From contig NZ_JARXVM010000008.1 of the NCBI RefSeq assembly GCF_029892285.1, positions 62,001-126,000 on the forward strand: 64,000 nucleotides of DNA, written 5' to 3'. The notes below the pieces were generated by a model. It saw only the letters and a list, made by a program, of their open reading frames with translations. It was not told the origin of the DNA and searched no databases. Below, one piece after another: positions 18,121 through 27,202 of this stretch. The translations under genes were made by a program, and so were the position numbers. Positions within the stretch are counted from its first letter, which is position 1; every line of letters begins with the position of its first letter. This DNA comes from Rhizobium sp. SG_E_25_P2. Lineage in GTDB: Bacteria; Pseudomonadota; Alphaproteobacteria; Rhizobiales; Rhizobiaceae.

Positions 18121-19014
18121 TTATGACGCTTCGGCGACAAAAGATTTGATGTGTTCAATCGCTTCAGGTGAACTGACGATGCGGCGATGGCCCCAGCCGT
18201 TCAACCATTCGAGCCGGACATGCGGCCCGGCCGTGGCATATTTGCGCGCCGCAGCCGCCGGCACTTCCTTGTCGTCTTCGGCATGCAGCACAAGAACCGG
18301 CAGTTCAGGATGAACCGCAAGCATGGTTTCGGCGGAAAAGGCCTGGATGGGTCGTCCCGCCAACCGTTCCACGGCGTCATCAAGGCCCTGGCGCACGCGA
18401 GCCGAGAAGCCAAGCGTATCGGAAAAGCCTTCGAACACGTCCTTCGCCGCCACTGGCGAGCCGATGGTGACAAGGCGACGTGGCGTACGACGGCGGATCA
18501 GATCATCCGGACCCGCCGCCACCATCGCCGAACAATAGCCGCCAAAGGAATGGCCGATCATTGCATGAAAGTCGCCATAGCGATCCCAGGCAGCGTTGAT
18601 CGCCTCCATCGCCATGAGCACATTGAGCACTCGCCCGCTGGAACGGCCATGGCCGGGCAGATCAAGGCCGACAGTCTCGAACCCCGCTTCCCGCAATCCG
18701 GTAATCAGCGCCTGCAGATAGTCGATGCGCGAACCCCAGCCATGGGCGATCAGCACACGCTGGCCATTGGCCGGACCGATCGGCGCAAAGACATGCGCGG
18801 CGACGCGAGCGCGGCTGGTTTCCAGCATGTCGAGCCGGGCCTCGGCCATGCGCGGCTGGGCGGCGGCAAACAGCGCCTTCTCCTTGGCTGTGCTCGGACC
18901 GGGCTTGGCCGTGCGGCAGAACAGCCAGAACGCCAGATCGCCGCCCAGGCGGGGAGAAACCACGCCAGCGAGATTGATCAGTTGCCCCAAGGCCTTGACG
19001 CTATATGATGACAT
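18121..19014 (-). CDS. Alpha/beta-hydrolase
   Basis: The 297-residue serine hydrolase shows the oxyanion-hole region HGWGSR, the nucleophile elbow GHSFGG (Ser), an acid in LVLHAEDDKEVP and the catalytic His in NGWGHRRIV. There is no signal peptide. The start at 19014 has AAGGTG upstream and leaves room for the palindrome at 19029-19042; an ATG at 19038 lies inside that palindrome. The gene is divergent from a MarR-family gene, so it is probably repressed by that regulator, which would respond to a lipophilic or aromatic compound. The substrate is unknown. Confidence 0.85.
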   Translation of the reverse strand: MSSYSVKALGQLINLAGVVSPRLGGDLAFWLFCRTAKPGPSTAKEKALFAAAQPRMAEARLDMLETSRARVAAHVFAPIGPANGQRVLIAHGWGSRIDYLQALITGLREAGFETVGLDLPGHGRSSGRVLNVLMAMEAINAAWDRYGDFHAMIGHSFGGYCSAMVAAGPDDLIRRRTPRRLVTIGSPVAAKDVFEGFSDTLGFSARVRQGLDDAVERLAGRPIQAFSAETMLAVHPELPVLVLHAEDDKEVPAAAARKYATAGPHVRLEWLNGWGHRRIVSSPEAIEHIKSFVAEAS

Positions 19015-19028
19015 GCCGCACCTTGAAT

Positions 19029-19042
19029 GTTCAGTCATGAAC
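19029..19042. promoter_or_regulatory. Candidate MarR operator between divergent genes
   Basis: GTTCAGTCATGAAC has perfect 5-bp arms and a 4-bp centre. It lies in the 42-bp gap between the hydrolase and MarR starts, where a repressor would block both promoters. Confidence 0.45.
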
Positions 19043-19056
19043 TATAAAGTACAACA

Positions 19057-19536
19057 ATGAACAAAAAGCAAGCCCAACCCTGGGATCATCCCCGTTTTCG
19101 CACCTGGATCGCCGTGGCCCGCGCCTGCCAGCTGATGCAATTGACGCTGGCCCGCAACATCGCCCATCTCGACATCAAGCCGCCGCATCTCGACATCATG
19201 CTCAATCTCTACAGGCGCGAGGGTATTTCCCAGCAGGAACTGGCGCGCAAGCTGCTGGTCGGCCGCTCCAATATGTCAATGCTCTTGCCGCAACTGGAAA
19301 AGCGCGGCCTGATCGAGCGGCGCGGCGACAGCCAGGACAAACGCGTGCTCCGGCTCTTTCTCACCGACGAAGGAAAATCCATCACCGAACAGGCGATGGA
19401 CATCCAGACCAGCCTTATCGACATCGTCATGGCCGGCGCGTCGGAAGAGCGATGCAACGACGTTGCCGATCACATGGAAAGCATTGTCGCCACCCTTCTG
19501 GCCCAAGATGCGAAGGATGGGACTGAAGACCATTAG
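19057..19536 (+). CDS. MarR-family transcriptional regulator
   Basis: The 159-residue winged-helix regulator has the MarR core: SQQELARKLLVGRSNMSMLLPQLEKRG as recognition helices and RRGDSQDKRVLRLFLTDEG as the wing. MarR proteins are dimers that release DNA on binding small ligands. The gene is divergent from the alpha/beta-hydrolase gene and a palindrome sits between them, the classical local-repressor layout. No Shine-Dalgarno sequence is evident before the ATG. Confidence 0.88.
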   Translation: MNKKQAQPWDHPRFRTWIAVARACQLMQLTLARNIAHLDIKPPHLDIMLNLYRREGISQQELARKLLVGRSNMSMLLPQLEKRGLIERRGDSQDKRVLRLFLTDEGKSITEQAMDIQTSLIDIVMAGASEERCNDVADHMESIVATLLAQDAKDGTEDH

Positions 19537-19699
19537 CCGAGATGCGGCGAAGACCGCGCCACAGCCCAGGCGAAAGCCAGCCCCGCGACTGTTATAACGG
19601 CGCCAACCGCGCTCATGCCGTCAGGGGCGGCCGAGGCAAGACAAACACGTCGCCTGCGCCTCGACCATGATTTCGAACATGGCCCGGGCATGCGGATCG

Positions 19700-20713
19700 T
19701 CAGAGAATGTGAAAGTCCGAAAGCGTCACATCGCTGGACTTGACGTCGAGCAGTGTGATCCTGCCGCCATCGAATTCAATGAGCGTATTGTCGCCCTTGC
19801 CTGTTATGAAGATGCCTTTCTTGGATTCCACGCCGAGATAGTCCTGTTTTTGTCCGCCTCCCACGGCGTCGAAATCCGTGACGGTATCTGCGCCGTCGCC
19901 ATCGAAAATTCCAAATGTGTCGGATCCCGCGCCGCCCGTCAGACGGTCATTGCCGACCTGTCCCTCGAGATAATTGTTGTGCTTGTCTCCGGTGATCTTG
20001 TCGCCATATTCCGATCCGTAGATCTCCTCGAAACTGTCGAAGACGCTTGTCCCGGCGCCATCCAACTGCTGGAAGCTGACGCTCCCCTTGGCGAGCGAAA
20101 CGGTGACGCCTTTCGCAGCATAGTAGAAGTCGAGCATGTCGCTGCCGTTTCCGCCGTGAAGCGTGTCCTTCCCGGGCGCCATCACGACGATATCGTCGCC
20201 GGAGTCGCCATAAATCGTATCAGCGCCCTTATAGCCATTGATCACGTCGTTGCCGCCTCCGGCATAGATCGTATCGTCGCCTTCCTGGCTGAATATCTCT
20301 TCGTTTCGGTTCGTGCCTGTCACGCGGTCGGCAAAAGCGGAGCCCCAGAGCCCCTCGACGCTGGTGAAGCGGACCTGCGCCTTGGCGCCATCCGTCACAA
20401 AACTGGCCGCTCCGCTGCCGAGATCGACGGTGACGCCTTTGTCGGCGAAATAGAAATCAAGATAGTCTACGCCCAGGCCGCCATTGGCAGTGTCCGTTCC
20501 GGCGCTAAGCACGAATGTGTCGTCGCCGTTTCCACCAACCAAAAAATCGCTCCCGAGACCGCCGAGCAACACGTCATCACCGTCGTCGCCGTAGATCTTG
20601 TCGTTGCCCTTGAGGCCCCAGAGCGTATCGTCTCCGGCCAATCCCCTGATGACGTCACCCTTGTTCGTGCCTTCAAGCGTGTTGTCGCCGATATCGCCCT
20701 TTTTGGTCGCCAT
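19700..20713 (-). CDS. RTX-type calcium-binding repeat protein
   Basis: The 337-residue acidic protein is built of haemolysin-type nonapeptide repeats (GGxGxDxxx), for example [20 protein letters not shown] and [20 protein letters not shown]. There is an internal duplication of a module containing (D/M)LDFY(F/Y)A(D/A)KGVTV. There is no N-terminal signal peptide; the C-terminus ([10 protein letters not shown]) fits an uncleaved type I secretion signal. RTX repeats bind calcium and fold outside the cell. No type I exporter genes are nearby and no catalytic domain is visible, so it may be a structural or surface protein. GGGAGAGGG precedes the start. Confidence 0.85.
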   Translation of the reverse strand: MATKKGDIGDNTLEGTNKGDVIRGLAGDDTLWGLKGNDKIYGDDGDDVLLGGLGSDFLVGGNGDDTFVLSAGTDTANGGLGVDYLDFYFADKGVTVDLGSGAASFVTDGAKAQVRFTSVEGLWGSAFADRVTGTNRNEEIFSQEGDDTIYAGGGNDVINGYKGADTIYGDSGDDIVVMAPGKDTLHGGNGSDMLDFYYAAKGVTVSLAKGSVSFQQLDGAGTSVFDSFEEIYGSEYGDKITGDKHNNYLEGQVGNDRLTGGAGSDTFGIFDGDGADTVTDFDAVGGGQKQDYLGVESKKGIFITGKGDNTLIEFDGGRITLLDVKSSDVTLSDFHIL

Positions 20714-20813
20714 GCCGAAGCCCTCTCCCGATCTTGAAGCAGCACGACATTAACGCGATCGGAAGGGATTTGGAAACCATGTTGGCATGGTTCGGCAAGC
20801 AAAGATTTTTGTC

Positions 20814-21173
20814 TCAGCGATCCCGGCTCAAGCCCTTTTCGGCAAGCTCTGCCTCATAGGCGGCGAAAAGATCGCCTCCCGTCTCGCCAAGCTCGCGCAG
20901 ATACCGCCAGGTAAAGATACCGCTGTCATGCATATCGTCGAACCCGATGCGAACGGCGTAATTGCCCTGAGGCGAGACCGAGAGAATCATCACATTGCGC
21001 TTGCCGGGCACGGTCACCTTCTGGCCCGGCCCGTGGCCCTGCACTTCCGCTGATGGCGAGAGAACGCGCAGCATCTCGGCCGGCAGGGCAAAGCGAGCGC
21101 CGTCGTCAAAGGCGACGCTCAGCGTCTTGCGATCGGGGGAAATGCGGAGTTCGGTCGGCCAATGTTCGGTCAT
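20814..21173 (-). CDS. DUF971 family protein
   Basis: The 119-residue protein belongs to the DUF971 family, which resembles the N-terminal domain of gamma-butyrobetaine hydroxylase. The opening WPTELRISPDRKTLSVAFDDG, the central IGNYAVRIGFDDMHDSG-like segment and FTWRYLREL are the conserved family blocks. Members are small cytoplasmic proteins often found near Fe-S or molybdenum cofactor genes; here moaA is divergent 140 bp away. The molecular role is not established. The first in-frame ATG is used. Confidence 0.85.
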   Translation of the reverse strand: MTEHWPTELRISPDRKTLSVAFDDGARFALPAEMLRVLSPSAEVQGHGPGQKVTVPGKRNVMILSVSPQGNYAVRIGFDDMHDSGIFTWRYLRELGETGGDLFAAYEAELAEKGLSRDR

Positions 21174-21313
21174 GCGTCACCTCTTAGCCGTTCAATAGGA
21201 CAAGCCATGTCGCAGGGGCAAGACATTTCACCTTTAAATCGGTTATGCTGGCCCTATATGAAACTTGACGCAAAGACCGAAAATCCGATGATGGGCTTCG
21301 GAGGAGCAAGCGC

Positions 21314-22351
21314 ATGAACATCATACCCGGTCCGTTGGCGCGAGACGCGGCGCAAGCGCCGATGATCGACCCTTTCGGTCGCATGGTCAGTTATCTCCGC
21401 GTATCGGTTACCGACCGCTGCGATTTCCGCTGCACCTATTGCATGGCGGAGAAGATGGTGTTCCTGCCCAAGAAGGATCTGCTGACGCTCGAAGAGCTGG
21501 AACGCCTCTGTTCCGCCTTCATCGAAAAGGGCGTCAGAAAGCTGCGGCTCACAGGCGGCGAGCCGCTGGTGCGTCACAACATCATGCATCTGATCCGCGC
21601 GCTCGGCCGCAAGGTCGATGAGGGCAGCCTGGAAGAACTGACGCTCACCACCAACGGCTCGCAACTGTCTCGTTTCGCAAGCGAACTGGCCGATAACGGT
21701 GTGCGGCGCATCAATGTCTCCATCGACACGCTCGACCCGGACAAATTCCGCCAGATCACCCGCACCGGCGATCTCGCCAAAGTGCTCGAAGGCGTCGACG
21801 CCGCCCAAAAGGCTGGCCTGAAGATCAAGATCAACGCCGTCGCGCTCAAGGAGTTCAACGATCGCGAACTGCCGGAGATCATGCGCTGGGCGCATGGTCG
21901 CGGCATGGACATGACGGTGATCGAGACCATGCCAATGGGCGAAATCGAGGAAGACCGCACCGACCGTTACCTGCCGCTCTCCGAGCTGCGCGCCGATCTC
22001 GAAAGCCGCTTCACGTTGAAGGACATCCCCTTCCGCACCGGCGGCCCCGCGCGCTATGTGACGGTCGAGGAAACTGGCGGCCGGCTGGGCTTCATCACCC
22101 CGATGACGCATAATTTCTGCGAGAGCTGCAATCGCGTGCGTCTCACCTGCACCGGAACACTCTATATGTGCCTCGGACAGGAGGACGCCGCTGATCTCCG
22201 CGCCGTGCTCCGGGCCAGCGACGACGACGCGGTTCTCTCCGCCGCAATCGACGAGGCCATCCGCCGCAAGCCCCGCGGCCACGATTTCATCATCGACAGG
22301 ACGCATAACCGCCCCGCCGTGTCGCGTCATATGAGCGTCACCGGCGGCTGA
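21314..22351 (+). CDS. moaA: GTP 3',8-cyclase (molybdenum cofactor biosynthesis)
   Basis: This radical-SAM enzyme converts GTP to 3',8-cyclo-GTP, the first step of molybdopterin synthesis. The radical-SAM cluster cysteines are Cys36, Cys40 and Cys43. The second, C-terminal cluster is bound by Cys269, Cys272 and Cys286 ([14 protein letters not shown]). The GGEPL SAM motif is intact, and the protein ends in the conserved GlyGly. The 345-residue length is normal. GGAGG lies eight bases before the ATG. Other cofactor genes (mobA, mobB) lie 3.2 kb downstream on the same strand. Confidence 0.97.
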   Translation: MNIIPGPLARDAAQAPMIDPFGRMVSYLRVSVTDRCDFRCTYCMAEKMVFLPKKDLLTLEELERLCSAFIEKGVRKLRLTGGEPLVRHNIMHLIRALGRKVDEGSLEELTLTTNGSQLSRFASELADNGVRRINVSIDTLDPDKFRQITRTGDLAKVLEGVDAAQKAGLKIKINAVALKEFNDRELPEIMRWAHGRGMDMTVIETMPMGEIEEDRTDRYLPLSELRADLESRFTLKDIPFRTGGPARYVTVEETGGRLGFITPMTHNFCESCNRVRLTCTGTLYMCLGQEDAADLRAVLRASDDDAVLSAAIDEAIRRKPRGHDFIIDRTHNRPAVSRHMSVTGG

Positions 22352-22352
22352 C

Positions 22353-23012
22353 ATGTCCAAAACCACCCTCGTCGCCGTCTCTGCTCTCGCCGTCCTGATG
22401 GCCGCTCAGACGGCGCGGGCCGATGAGGCGCGGGAAATCCGGGCGGCGTTCGCCTGGGCCAAGCCGGTGCTGGGATCGAGCTGCGATTTCGCCTCGGCCG
22501 AAGGCGTCGACGATTTCGGCGGCAGCCGCGTCTACGACATCCGCTATCGCTACAAGGGACAGGACCAGGACGAACAGGATCAGGTCTTCCGACTGATCCA
22601 GCTGTTCTGCATGTCCGGAGCCTACAATGTCAGTTTCGTTTTCCTGGCCGCGGGGATGGAGGCGGGCGACTACAAGCTCCTGTCGTTTGCCGAGCCGAAG
22701 GCGGATTATGACTATACCGACGAGTCCTTCACCAAACTCGCCGCCCCGCCCCGGGTGTCGGGCTTTGTCTCGCGCGGCGAATTGGTCAATGCAGACTTCG
22801 ACCCGAAAACAGGCGTTCTTTCGTCCGACGCCAAATGGCGCGGCCTCGGCGATGCCTGGTCACACGGCGAATGGCGCTTCATTGAAGGCGAATTCGTTTT
22901 GGCCCGCTTTGAGATCGATCCGATTTACGATCTCAACCGCGACGACGCGCAACAGCCGGACCCGGATCCTCAACCGGAAAGCTATGTGATCTACCAGCCG
23001 CAAGAGCCATGA
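22353..23012 (+). CDS. Secreted DUF1176-like protein
   Basis: The 219-residue protein begins one base after the moaA stop and is probably cotranscribed. It has a signal peptide (about 1-23, ending ARA-DE). The mature part contains GVLSSDAKWRGLGDAWSHGEWRFIEGEFVLARFEID, similar in layout to the C-terminal part of DUF1176 proteins (single-strand-rich periplasmic proteins of unknown function). The C-terminal tail is rich in Pro, Gln and Asp. No enzymatic motif is visible. The family assignment is moderate. Confidence 0.7.
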   Translation: MSKTTLVAVSALAVLMAAQTARADEAREIRAAFAWAKPVLGSSCDFASAEGVDDFGGSRVYDIRYRYKGQDQDEQDQVFRLIQLFCMSGAYNVSFVFLAAGMEAGDYKLLSFAEPKADYDYTDESFTKLAAPPRVSGFVSRGELVNADFDPKTGVLSSDAKWRGLGDAWSHGEWRFIEGEFVLARFEIDPIYDLNRDDAQQPDPDPQPESYVIYQPQEP

Positions 23013-23126
23013 TCCGACCTGCGCTGACAAAGCCTACTTTTTTACCTGACGTTACGTTAACCCTATACTTTAGCGAAAATTTGAACCATCGCGAGTAGGA
23101 CTGTCCCAACTAACGAGGGGATTGCG

Positions 23127-24545
23127 ATGATGGATCTCGCGGCGGATGCTGGCAGTCTGTTCATACGCCGATTGATTCTGCCGCTCTGCGCGCTGGTGGC
23201 GAGCTTGATCGTTCTGGCGTTCGTCGGCCTGCTGTGGATCGCGGACTATCAAACCCAGGTGGCCGTCAGGCACCAATCCCGCCTGGCGCGCCACGCGCTG
23301 GAAGTTCAGGCGGAGCGTCTGGGGCCGAGCGCCTCCGACTACGGCTATTGGGACGACGCCGTACTGAATATCGTCGACAAACCGGATCCTGCCTGGATGC
23401 GCGCCCAGATCGGCGCAGGCCCCGAGCAGACCCTTGGTCTCGACTTCTCCTTCGTCATCGATCCCAACGGAAAGACGATCTACTCCTATGTCAAGGGCAG
23501 TCGACAAAACAACGGCGACATCGTCCAGCTGCCGCACGCCTTCCGTCTCGCCTACCGCGCCTGGCTCAAAGACCCGTCAAAGACCTTCGCCGCCGTCGTG
23601 CCCTATCAGAGCCAAGCCGTCACCATCGCGGTCGCGCCGGTCCTTTCCGTGACGGACGCCAAGCGCCCTCCGACCGGTTACGCCATCGTCTTCGTCGACC
23701 GCTTCGACGACACCGCTCTCGATCGCCTGGAACAGAGTTTCGACCTCGCGAAATTGCGGCTCTCCAATGTCGCCGAAGAAGCGCCGCATCCCCAATCGGC
23801 AGTGGAAATTCGCGGCAATGCCGGCGATGGTCAGAAGACCTATCTGATCTGGAACCCGTCGCGACCCGGCGACGAGATGCTGCGGATCGTCATGCCGTTT
23901 TTCCTGCTGTTGGTCATCGCCCTCGCGATACTTGGCCTGTTGCTGGCGCGGTTTATCATCAATTCCAGCCGGTTGATCTCGGATCGCGAACAGCGCGCCG
24001 GATTGGACAGCCTGACCGGTCTTGCCAATCGCGCCCGGCTCAACACGGATCTTGAGGATGCCGTCGGCCGCGTCTCGCGCGGCTTCAGCGGCGTCACCGT
24101 AATGTATATCGATCTTGATGGGTTCAAGCAGGTCAATGACCGGTACGGGCATGCGGGCGGCGACGAATTGCTGCAGGAAGTGGCGCGGCGGCTCAAGGAT
24201 TGCCTGCGGACAAATGATCTCGTGGCCCGCCTCGGCGGCGACGAATTCGTCGTACTAATGACAGGTTGGATCGAGCGCAGCTATATCCAGGCCATCGCGA
24301 CGCGGATCCTTCTGTCGGTTGGCAAACCCATACCGCTGTCGTCGGGCGACGACGCCACTATCGGCTGCTCGATCGGCATCGCCGACTCCTGGGAGCCGGG
24401 CGTCACGGCGCAGGATCTTTTGAAAGCCGCGGACGCCGCGCTTTACGAAGCCAAGGCGGCGGGCAAAAACACGCTGCGTTTCCATCACAGCTCCGCCTCC
24501 TCGCCCAAGGGGCATTTCGACGATCGCCCGGCCATCGCGGTCTGA
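23127..24545 (+). CDS. CHASE4-GGDEF membrane diguanylate cyclase
   Basis: The 472-residue protein has TM1 (about 12-38), a periplasmic CHASE4 sensory domain marked by SDYGYWDDAVLN, TM2 (about 254-276) and a cytoplasmic GGDEF domain with the active-site loop ARLGGDEFVVLM near residue 370. It should make c-di-GMP in response to an extracytoplasmic signal. GAGGGG precedes the first of two adjacent ATG codons. It lies between two groups of molybdenum cofactor genes; a functional link is not evident. Confidence 0.92.
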   Translation: MMDLAADAGSLFIRRLILPLCALVASLIVLAFVGLLWIADYQTQVAVRHQSRLARHALEVQAERLGPSASDYGYWDDAVLNIVDKPDPAWMRAQIGAGPEQTLGLDFSFVIDPNGKTIYSYVKGSRQNNGDIVQLPHAFRLAYRAWLKDPSKTFAAVVPYQSQAVTIAVAPVLSVTDAKRPPTGYAIVFVDRFDDTALDRLEQSFDLAKLRLSNVAEEAPHPQSAVEIRGNAGDGQKTYLIWNPSRPGDEMLRIVMPFFLLLVIALAILGLLLARFIINSSRLISDREQRAGLDSLTGLANRARLNTDLEDAVGRVSRGFSGVTVMYIDLDGFKQVNDRYGHAGGDELLQEVARRLKDCLRTNDLVARLGGDEFVVLMTGWIERSYIQAIATRILLSVGKPIPLSSGDDATIGCSIGIADSWEPGVTAQDLLKAADAALYEAKAAGKNTLRFHHSSASSPKGHFDDRPAIAV

Positions 24546-24681
24546 TACATAACCATACAATAGGTCTGGCCTCCCCGCTCCTTTCCGTCTAGACGGCAAG
24601 CGACCCCGCGCCGTGAAGGCGGCGGGGACCGTCGAGACGCCTTGAGCACATCCAAAGGGCGTTTCCTGCTGGAGGGGACCC

Positions 24682-25581
24682 TTGCCGGACAATCGCAATC
24701 TACGCGGCGCGCTGCTGATGGCGCTGGCCATGGCGGGCTTCGCCTTGAACGACGCCATGGTCAGACTCGTCGCCGGACATATGAACACCGGCGAAATCAT
24801 GCTCCTGCGCGGCGCCATGACCACGCTGATCATCGCGCTGTTCGCCTGGAGAACGAAGCCGCCGGTCTCCATCGCGATGCTGCGTGACCGCGCTCTGCTG
24901 GCGCGCACGATCTGTGAGGCGCTGGCGGCCATCGCCTATGTGCATGCCTTGAGCCTGATGCCGCTCTCCAACGCCGCCTCGATCATGCAGGCGCTTCCGC
25001 TCGTCGTCACCATGGGAGCCGCGCTGTTTCTCGGCGAAAAGGTCGGCTGGCGGCGCTGGCTGGCGATCACGGCCGGTTTTTCAGGCGTGCTGGTCATCAT
25101 CCGGCCTGCCGGAGACGGTTTCAGCGCCGCTTCACTGATCGTCATCGGCAGCGTCTTGACCGCCGCCGCCCGCGACCTCGCCACCAAGCGCATCATGCCC
25201 GGCGCACCCACGCTTCTTGTTTCAGGCGCAGCCTCCGTCGCCGTCACCATCAGCGGCGCGCTGCTCGTCGAGCCGATGGGCGGCTGGCGTCCGCCTGCCG
25301 TCGCGGACCTGATGGCGCTGACATTCGGCGCGATGATGCTGTTTACCGCCTATCAGACCCTGATCATGGCGATGCGCACCGGCGACATCTCGTTTATCGC
25401 GCCCTTCCGCTATACGAGCCTGTTGTGGTCGATCCTGCTCGGCGTGGTTTTCCTCGGCGAGCAACTGGACATGTGGATCATTGCCGGTTCAGGGATTGTC
25501 GTCGTCGCCGGCGTCTATATGTTCTACCGCGAAAACCAGCTGCGGCGCCTGACAGTCGCCACTATCGAACCCGTGTCGTGA
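24682..25581 (+). CDS. EamA-family (DMT) transporter
   Basis: The 299-residue inner-membrane protein has ten predicted helices in two EamA repeats, the usual drug/metabolite transporter plan. A TTG start at 24682 is chosen because a strong GGAGGGG lies just upstream and no ATG is as well placed. The first repeat contains GEIMLLRGAMTTLIIALFAW and the second AYQTLIMAMRTGDISFIAPFRYTSLLW. The substrate cannot be read. Its stop is 7 bp before the mobA start, so it is likely cotranscribed with mobA and mobB. Confidence 0.9.
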   Translation: MPDNRNLRGALLMALAMAGFALNDAMVRLVAGHMNTGEIMLLRGAMTTLIIALFAWRTKPPVSIAMLRDRALLARTICEALAAIAYVHALSLMPLSNAASIMQALPLVVTMGAALFLGEKVGWRRWLAITAGFSGVLVIIRPAGDGFSAASLIVIGSVLTAAARDLATKRIMPGAPTLLVSGAASVAVTISGALLVEPMGGWRPPAVADLMALTFGAMMLFTAYQTLIMAMRTGDISFIAPFRYTSLLWSILLGVVFLGEQLDMWIIAGSGIVVVAGVYMFYRENQLRRLTVATIEPVS

Positions 25582-25588
25582 GCATGCC

Positions 25589-26230
25589 ATGCGCAATCAT
25601 CCACCCCGCCCGGGCGTCCTGCTGAGCGGCGGCCGCTCCTCCCGGATGGGACGGCCGAAGGCGCTGCTGCCATTCGGGTCTCACCGATTGATCGACCACG
25701 TCGCGGCGCGTCTGGCGCCGCAGGTCGACAGCATCGCGATCAATGCAAACGACCCCGATATAGATCTGCCCGGCGCGCCTGCCTTTCCCGATCTGACGCC
25801 GGATTTCCAAGGCCCGCTGGCCGGATTGCAGGCCGCTCTATCCTATGTGGCCAGGACCTGCCCGGACGCCGCGCATGCGGCTGTCATCACCGTCGATAGT
25901 CCATTTTTCCCTCTCGACCTCTTTGATCAACTGGCCGAAACGCTGGAAGACGACGATGTCGTGGCGCTCGCCGCCTCGAATGGGCGCATGCATCCGGTGA
26001 CCGGCCTCTGGCCGGTGTCGATCCTGCCGGCGCTCAACGCCTGGATGGCCGCGCCGCCGACCCTCAAGGTCCGCGCTTTTCTTGAGGACAAGCCGGTCCG
26101 CGTCGTGAATTTCGATGCAACAGTCACTGCGGCTGGCGTCATCGACCCCTTTTTCAACATCAACACCCCCGAAGATCTCGACATGGCCCTCCGCCATCTC
26201 GGCGCCGGATCACCGGAGGGGAGCCACTGA
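25589..26230 (+). CDS. mobA: Molybdenum cofactor guanylyltransferase
   Basis: The 213-residue nucleotidyltransferase attaches GMP to molybdopterin. The N-terminal GTP-binding signature LLSGGRSSRMGRPKALLPFG is present, followed by the DxD-type ITVDSPFF and the FQGPLAGLQAAL segment typical of MobA. The RPK variant of the signature also occurs in MocA-type cytidylyltransferases, but the immediate coupling to mobB favours MobA. The stop and the mobB start share one base (TGATG). Confidence 0.85.
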   Translation: MRNHPPRPGVLLSGGRSSRMGRPKALLPFGSHRLIDHVAARLAPQVDSIAINANDPDIDLPGAPAFPDLTPDFQGPLAGLQAALSYVARTCPDAAHAAVITVDSPFFPLDLFDQLAETLEDDDVVALAASNGRMHPVTGLWPVSILPALNAWMAAPPTLKVRAFLEDKPVRVVNFDATVTAAGVIDPFFNINTPEDLDMALRHLGAGSPEGSH

Positions 26231-26760
26231 TGGATCGGCAGCCGAAGATCTTTGGCGTCACCGGCTGGAAAAATTCCGGCAAGACCGGTCTCGTCGTCCG
26301 GCTGGTGCGGGAACTGACAGCGCGCGGCTACCGCGTCTCGACCGTCAAGCATGCCCACCATGATTGCGACGTCGATCGTCCCGGCGCCGATTCCCATCAG
26401 CATCGCGAGGCCGGGGCCCATGAAGTGGCTCTGGTGTCCGGCGCCCGCGTGGCTGTGATGCAGGAATTGCGCGGCGCGCCGGAACCGAGCCTCGAGGATA
26501 TACTCGCCCGCCTTGCGCCCTGCGACATTGTGCTGGTCGAAGGCTATAAGCGCGAACCGATACCCAAGATCGAAGCGAGGCGGCGGGAGGCGAAAAGCAT
26601 GTCGCCGCTCGCGCCGCTTGACCCGCAGATACTGGCGATCGCCTCCGACCATGCATCCGACACCGACGGATTGCCGCATTTCGATCTCGACGACACCGAC
26701 GGCGTCGCCGATTTCATTCTTCGAACGCTCGGCCTCGCCGGGATCGCCCGCCGCCGCTAG
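26230..26760 (+). CDS. mobB: Molybdopterin-guanine dinucleotide biosynthesis adaptor
   Basis: The 176-residue P-loop protein helps MobA, probably by delivering GTP. The Walker A motif is GWKNSGKT at residues 12-19, followed by the conserved STVKHAHHDCDVDRPGADSHQHREAGA block and LVEGYKREP. The family is small and well defined. It is translationally coupled to mobA and precedes an acyl-CoA thioesterase gene by 46 bp. Confidence 0.94.
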   Translation: MDRQPKIFGVTGWKNSGKTGLVVRLVRELTARGYRVSTVKHAHHDCDVDRPGADSHQHREAGAHEVALVSGARVAVMQELRGAPEPSLEDILARLAPCDIVLVEGYKREPIPKIEARRREAKSMSPLAPLDPQILAIASDHASDTDGLPHFDLDDTDGVADFILRTLGLAGIARRR

Positions 26761-26806
26761 AAAACAGACGCCCTGCAATCACATCCAAAGAAAACGAGAC
26801 GCCGCC

Positions 26807-27202
26807 ATGACAGACCGACCGGCCCGCCCAGACATTTCAGGCGAATTGACCCTGCGCACGCTGGCCATGCCTGGCGACGCCAATGCGGCCGGCGATATTT
26901 TCGGCGGCTGGGTCATGGCGCAGATGGACCTTGCCTGCGGCATCCGCGCCGCCGAGCGCGCCCATGGCCGCGTGGTGACCGCCGCCGTCAAGGAAATGGC
27001 TTTCCAGCTGCCGGTGAAGATCGGCGATACGCTGTGCATCTACACCGACATCATCAAGGTCGGCCGCACCTCGATCACGCTGAATGTCGAAGCCTGGGCG
27101 CAACGCTATCTGTCGCCGCGCATGGAAAAAGTCACCGGCGCCACCTTCGTGATGGTGGCGCTCGACCAGGATGGCAAGCCGACCGCCGTGCCCGAAGAAT
27201 GA
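26807..27202 (+). CDS. Acyl-CoA thioesterase, YciA-like hotdog protein
   Basis: The 131-residue hotdog-fold enzyme hydrolyses acyl-CoA. The signature AMPGDANAAGDIFGGWVMAQMD, with the catalytic Asp in the GDIFGGW region, marks the YciA/BACH type. Although the frame is open further upstream inside mobB, the ATG at 26807 matches the family N-terminus and follows the mobB stop. It is convergent with the RDD gene, whose stop begins at the next base. Confidence 0.92.
   Translation: MTDRPARPDISGELTLRTLAMPGDANAAGDIFGGWVMAQMDLACGIRAAERAHGRVVTAAVKEMAFQLPVKIGDTLCIYTDIIKVGRTSITLNVEAWAQRYLSPRMEKVTGATFVMVALDQDGKPTAVPEE

Noticed and set aside
19537-19699. Short minus-strand ORF of 27 codons encoding a hydrophobic peptide (start 19616), and another short frame ending in CLSCLGRP
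   Set aside because: Both lie in the convergent gap after the RTX gene, are too short to assign and have no clear ribosome-binding site; possibly decayed genes, but not supported.
21174-21313. Possible molybdenum cofactor riboswitch before moaA
   Set aside because: The 140-bp divergent gap shows no extended paired structure by eye and only a normal ribosome-binding site.
24601-24645. GC-rich hairpin between the CHASE4-GGDEF gene and the transporter gene
   Set aside because: No T run follows and the pairing is imperfect; chance structure in GC-rich DNA is likely.
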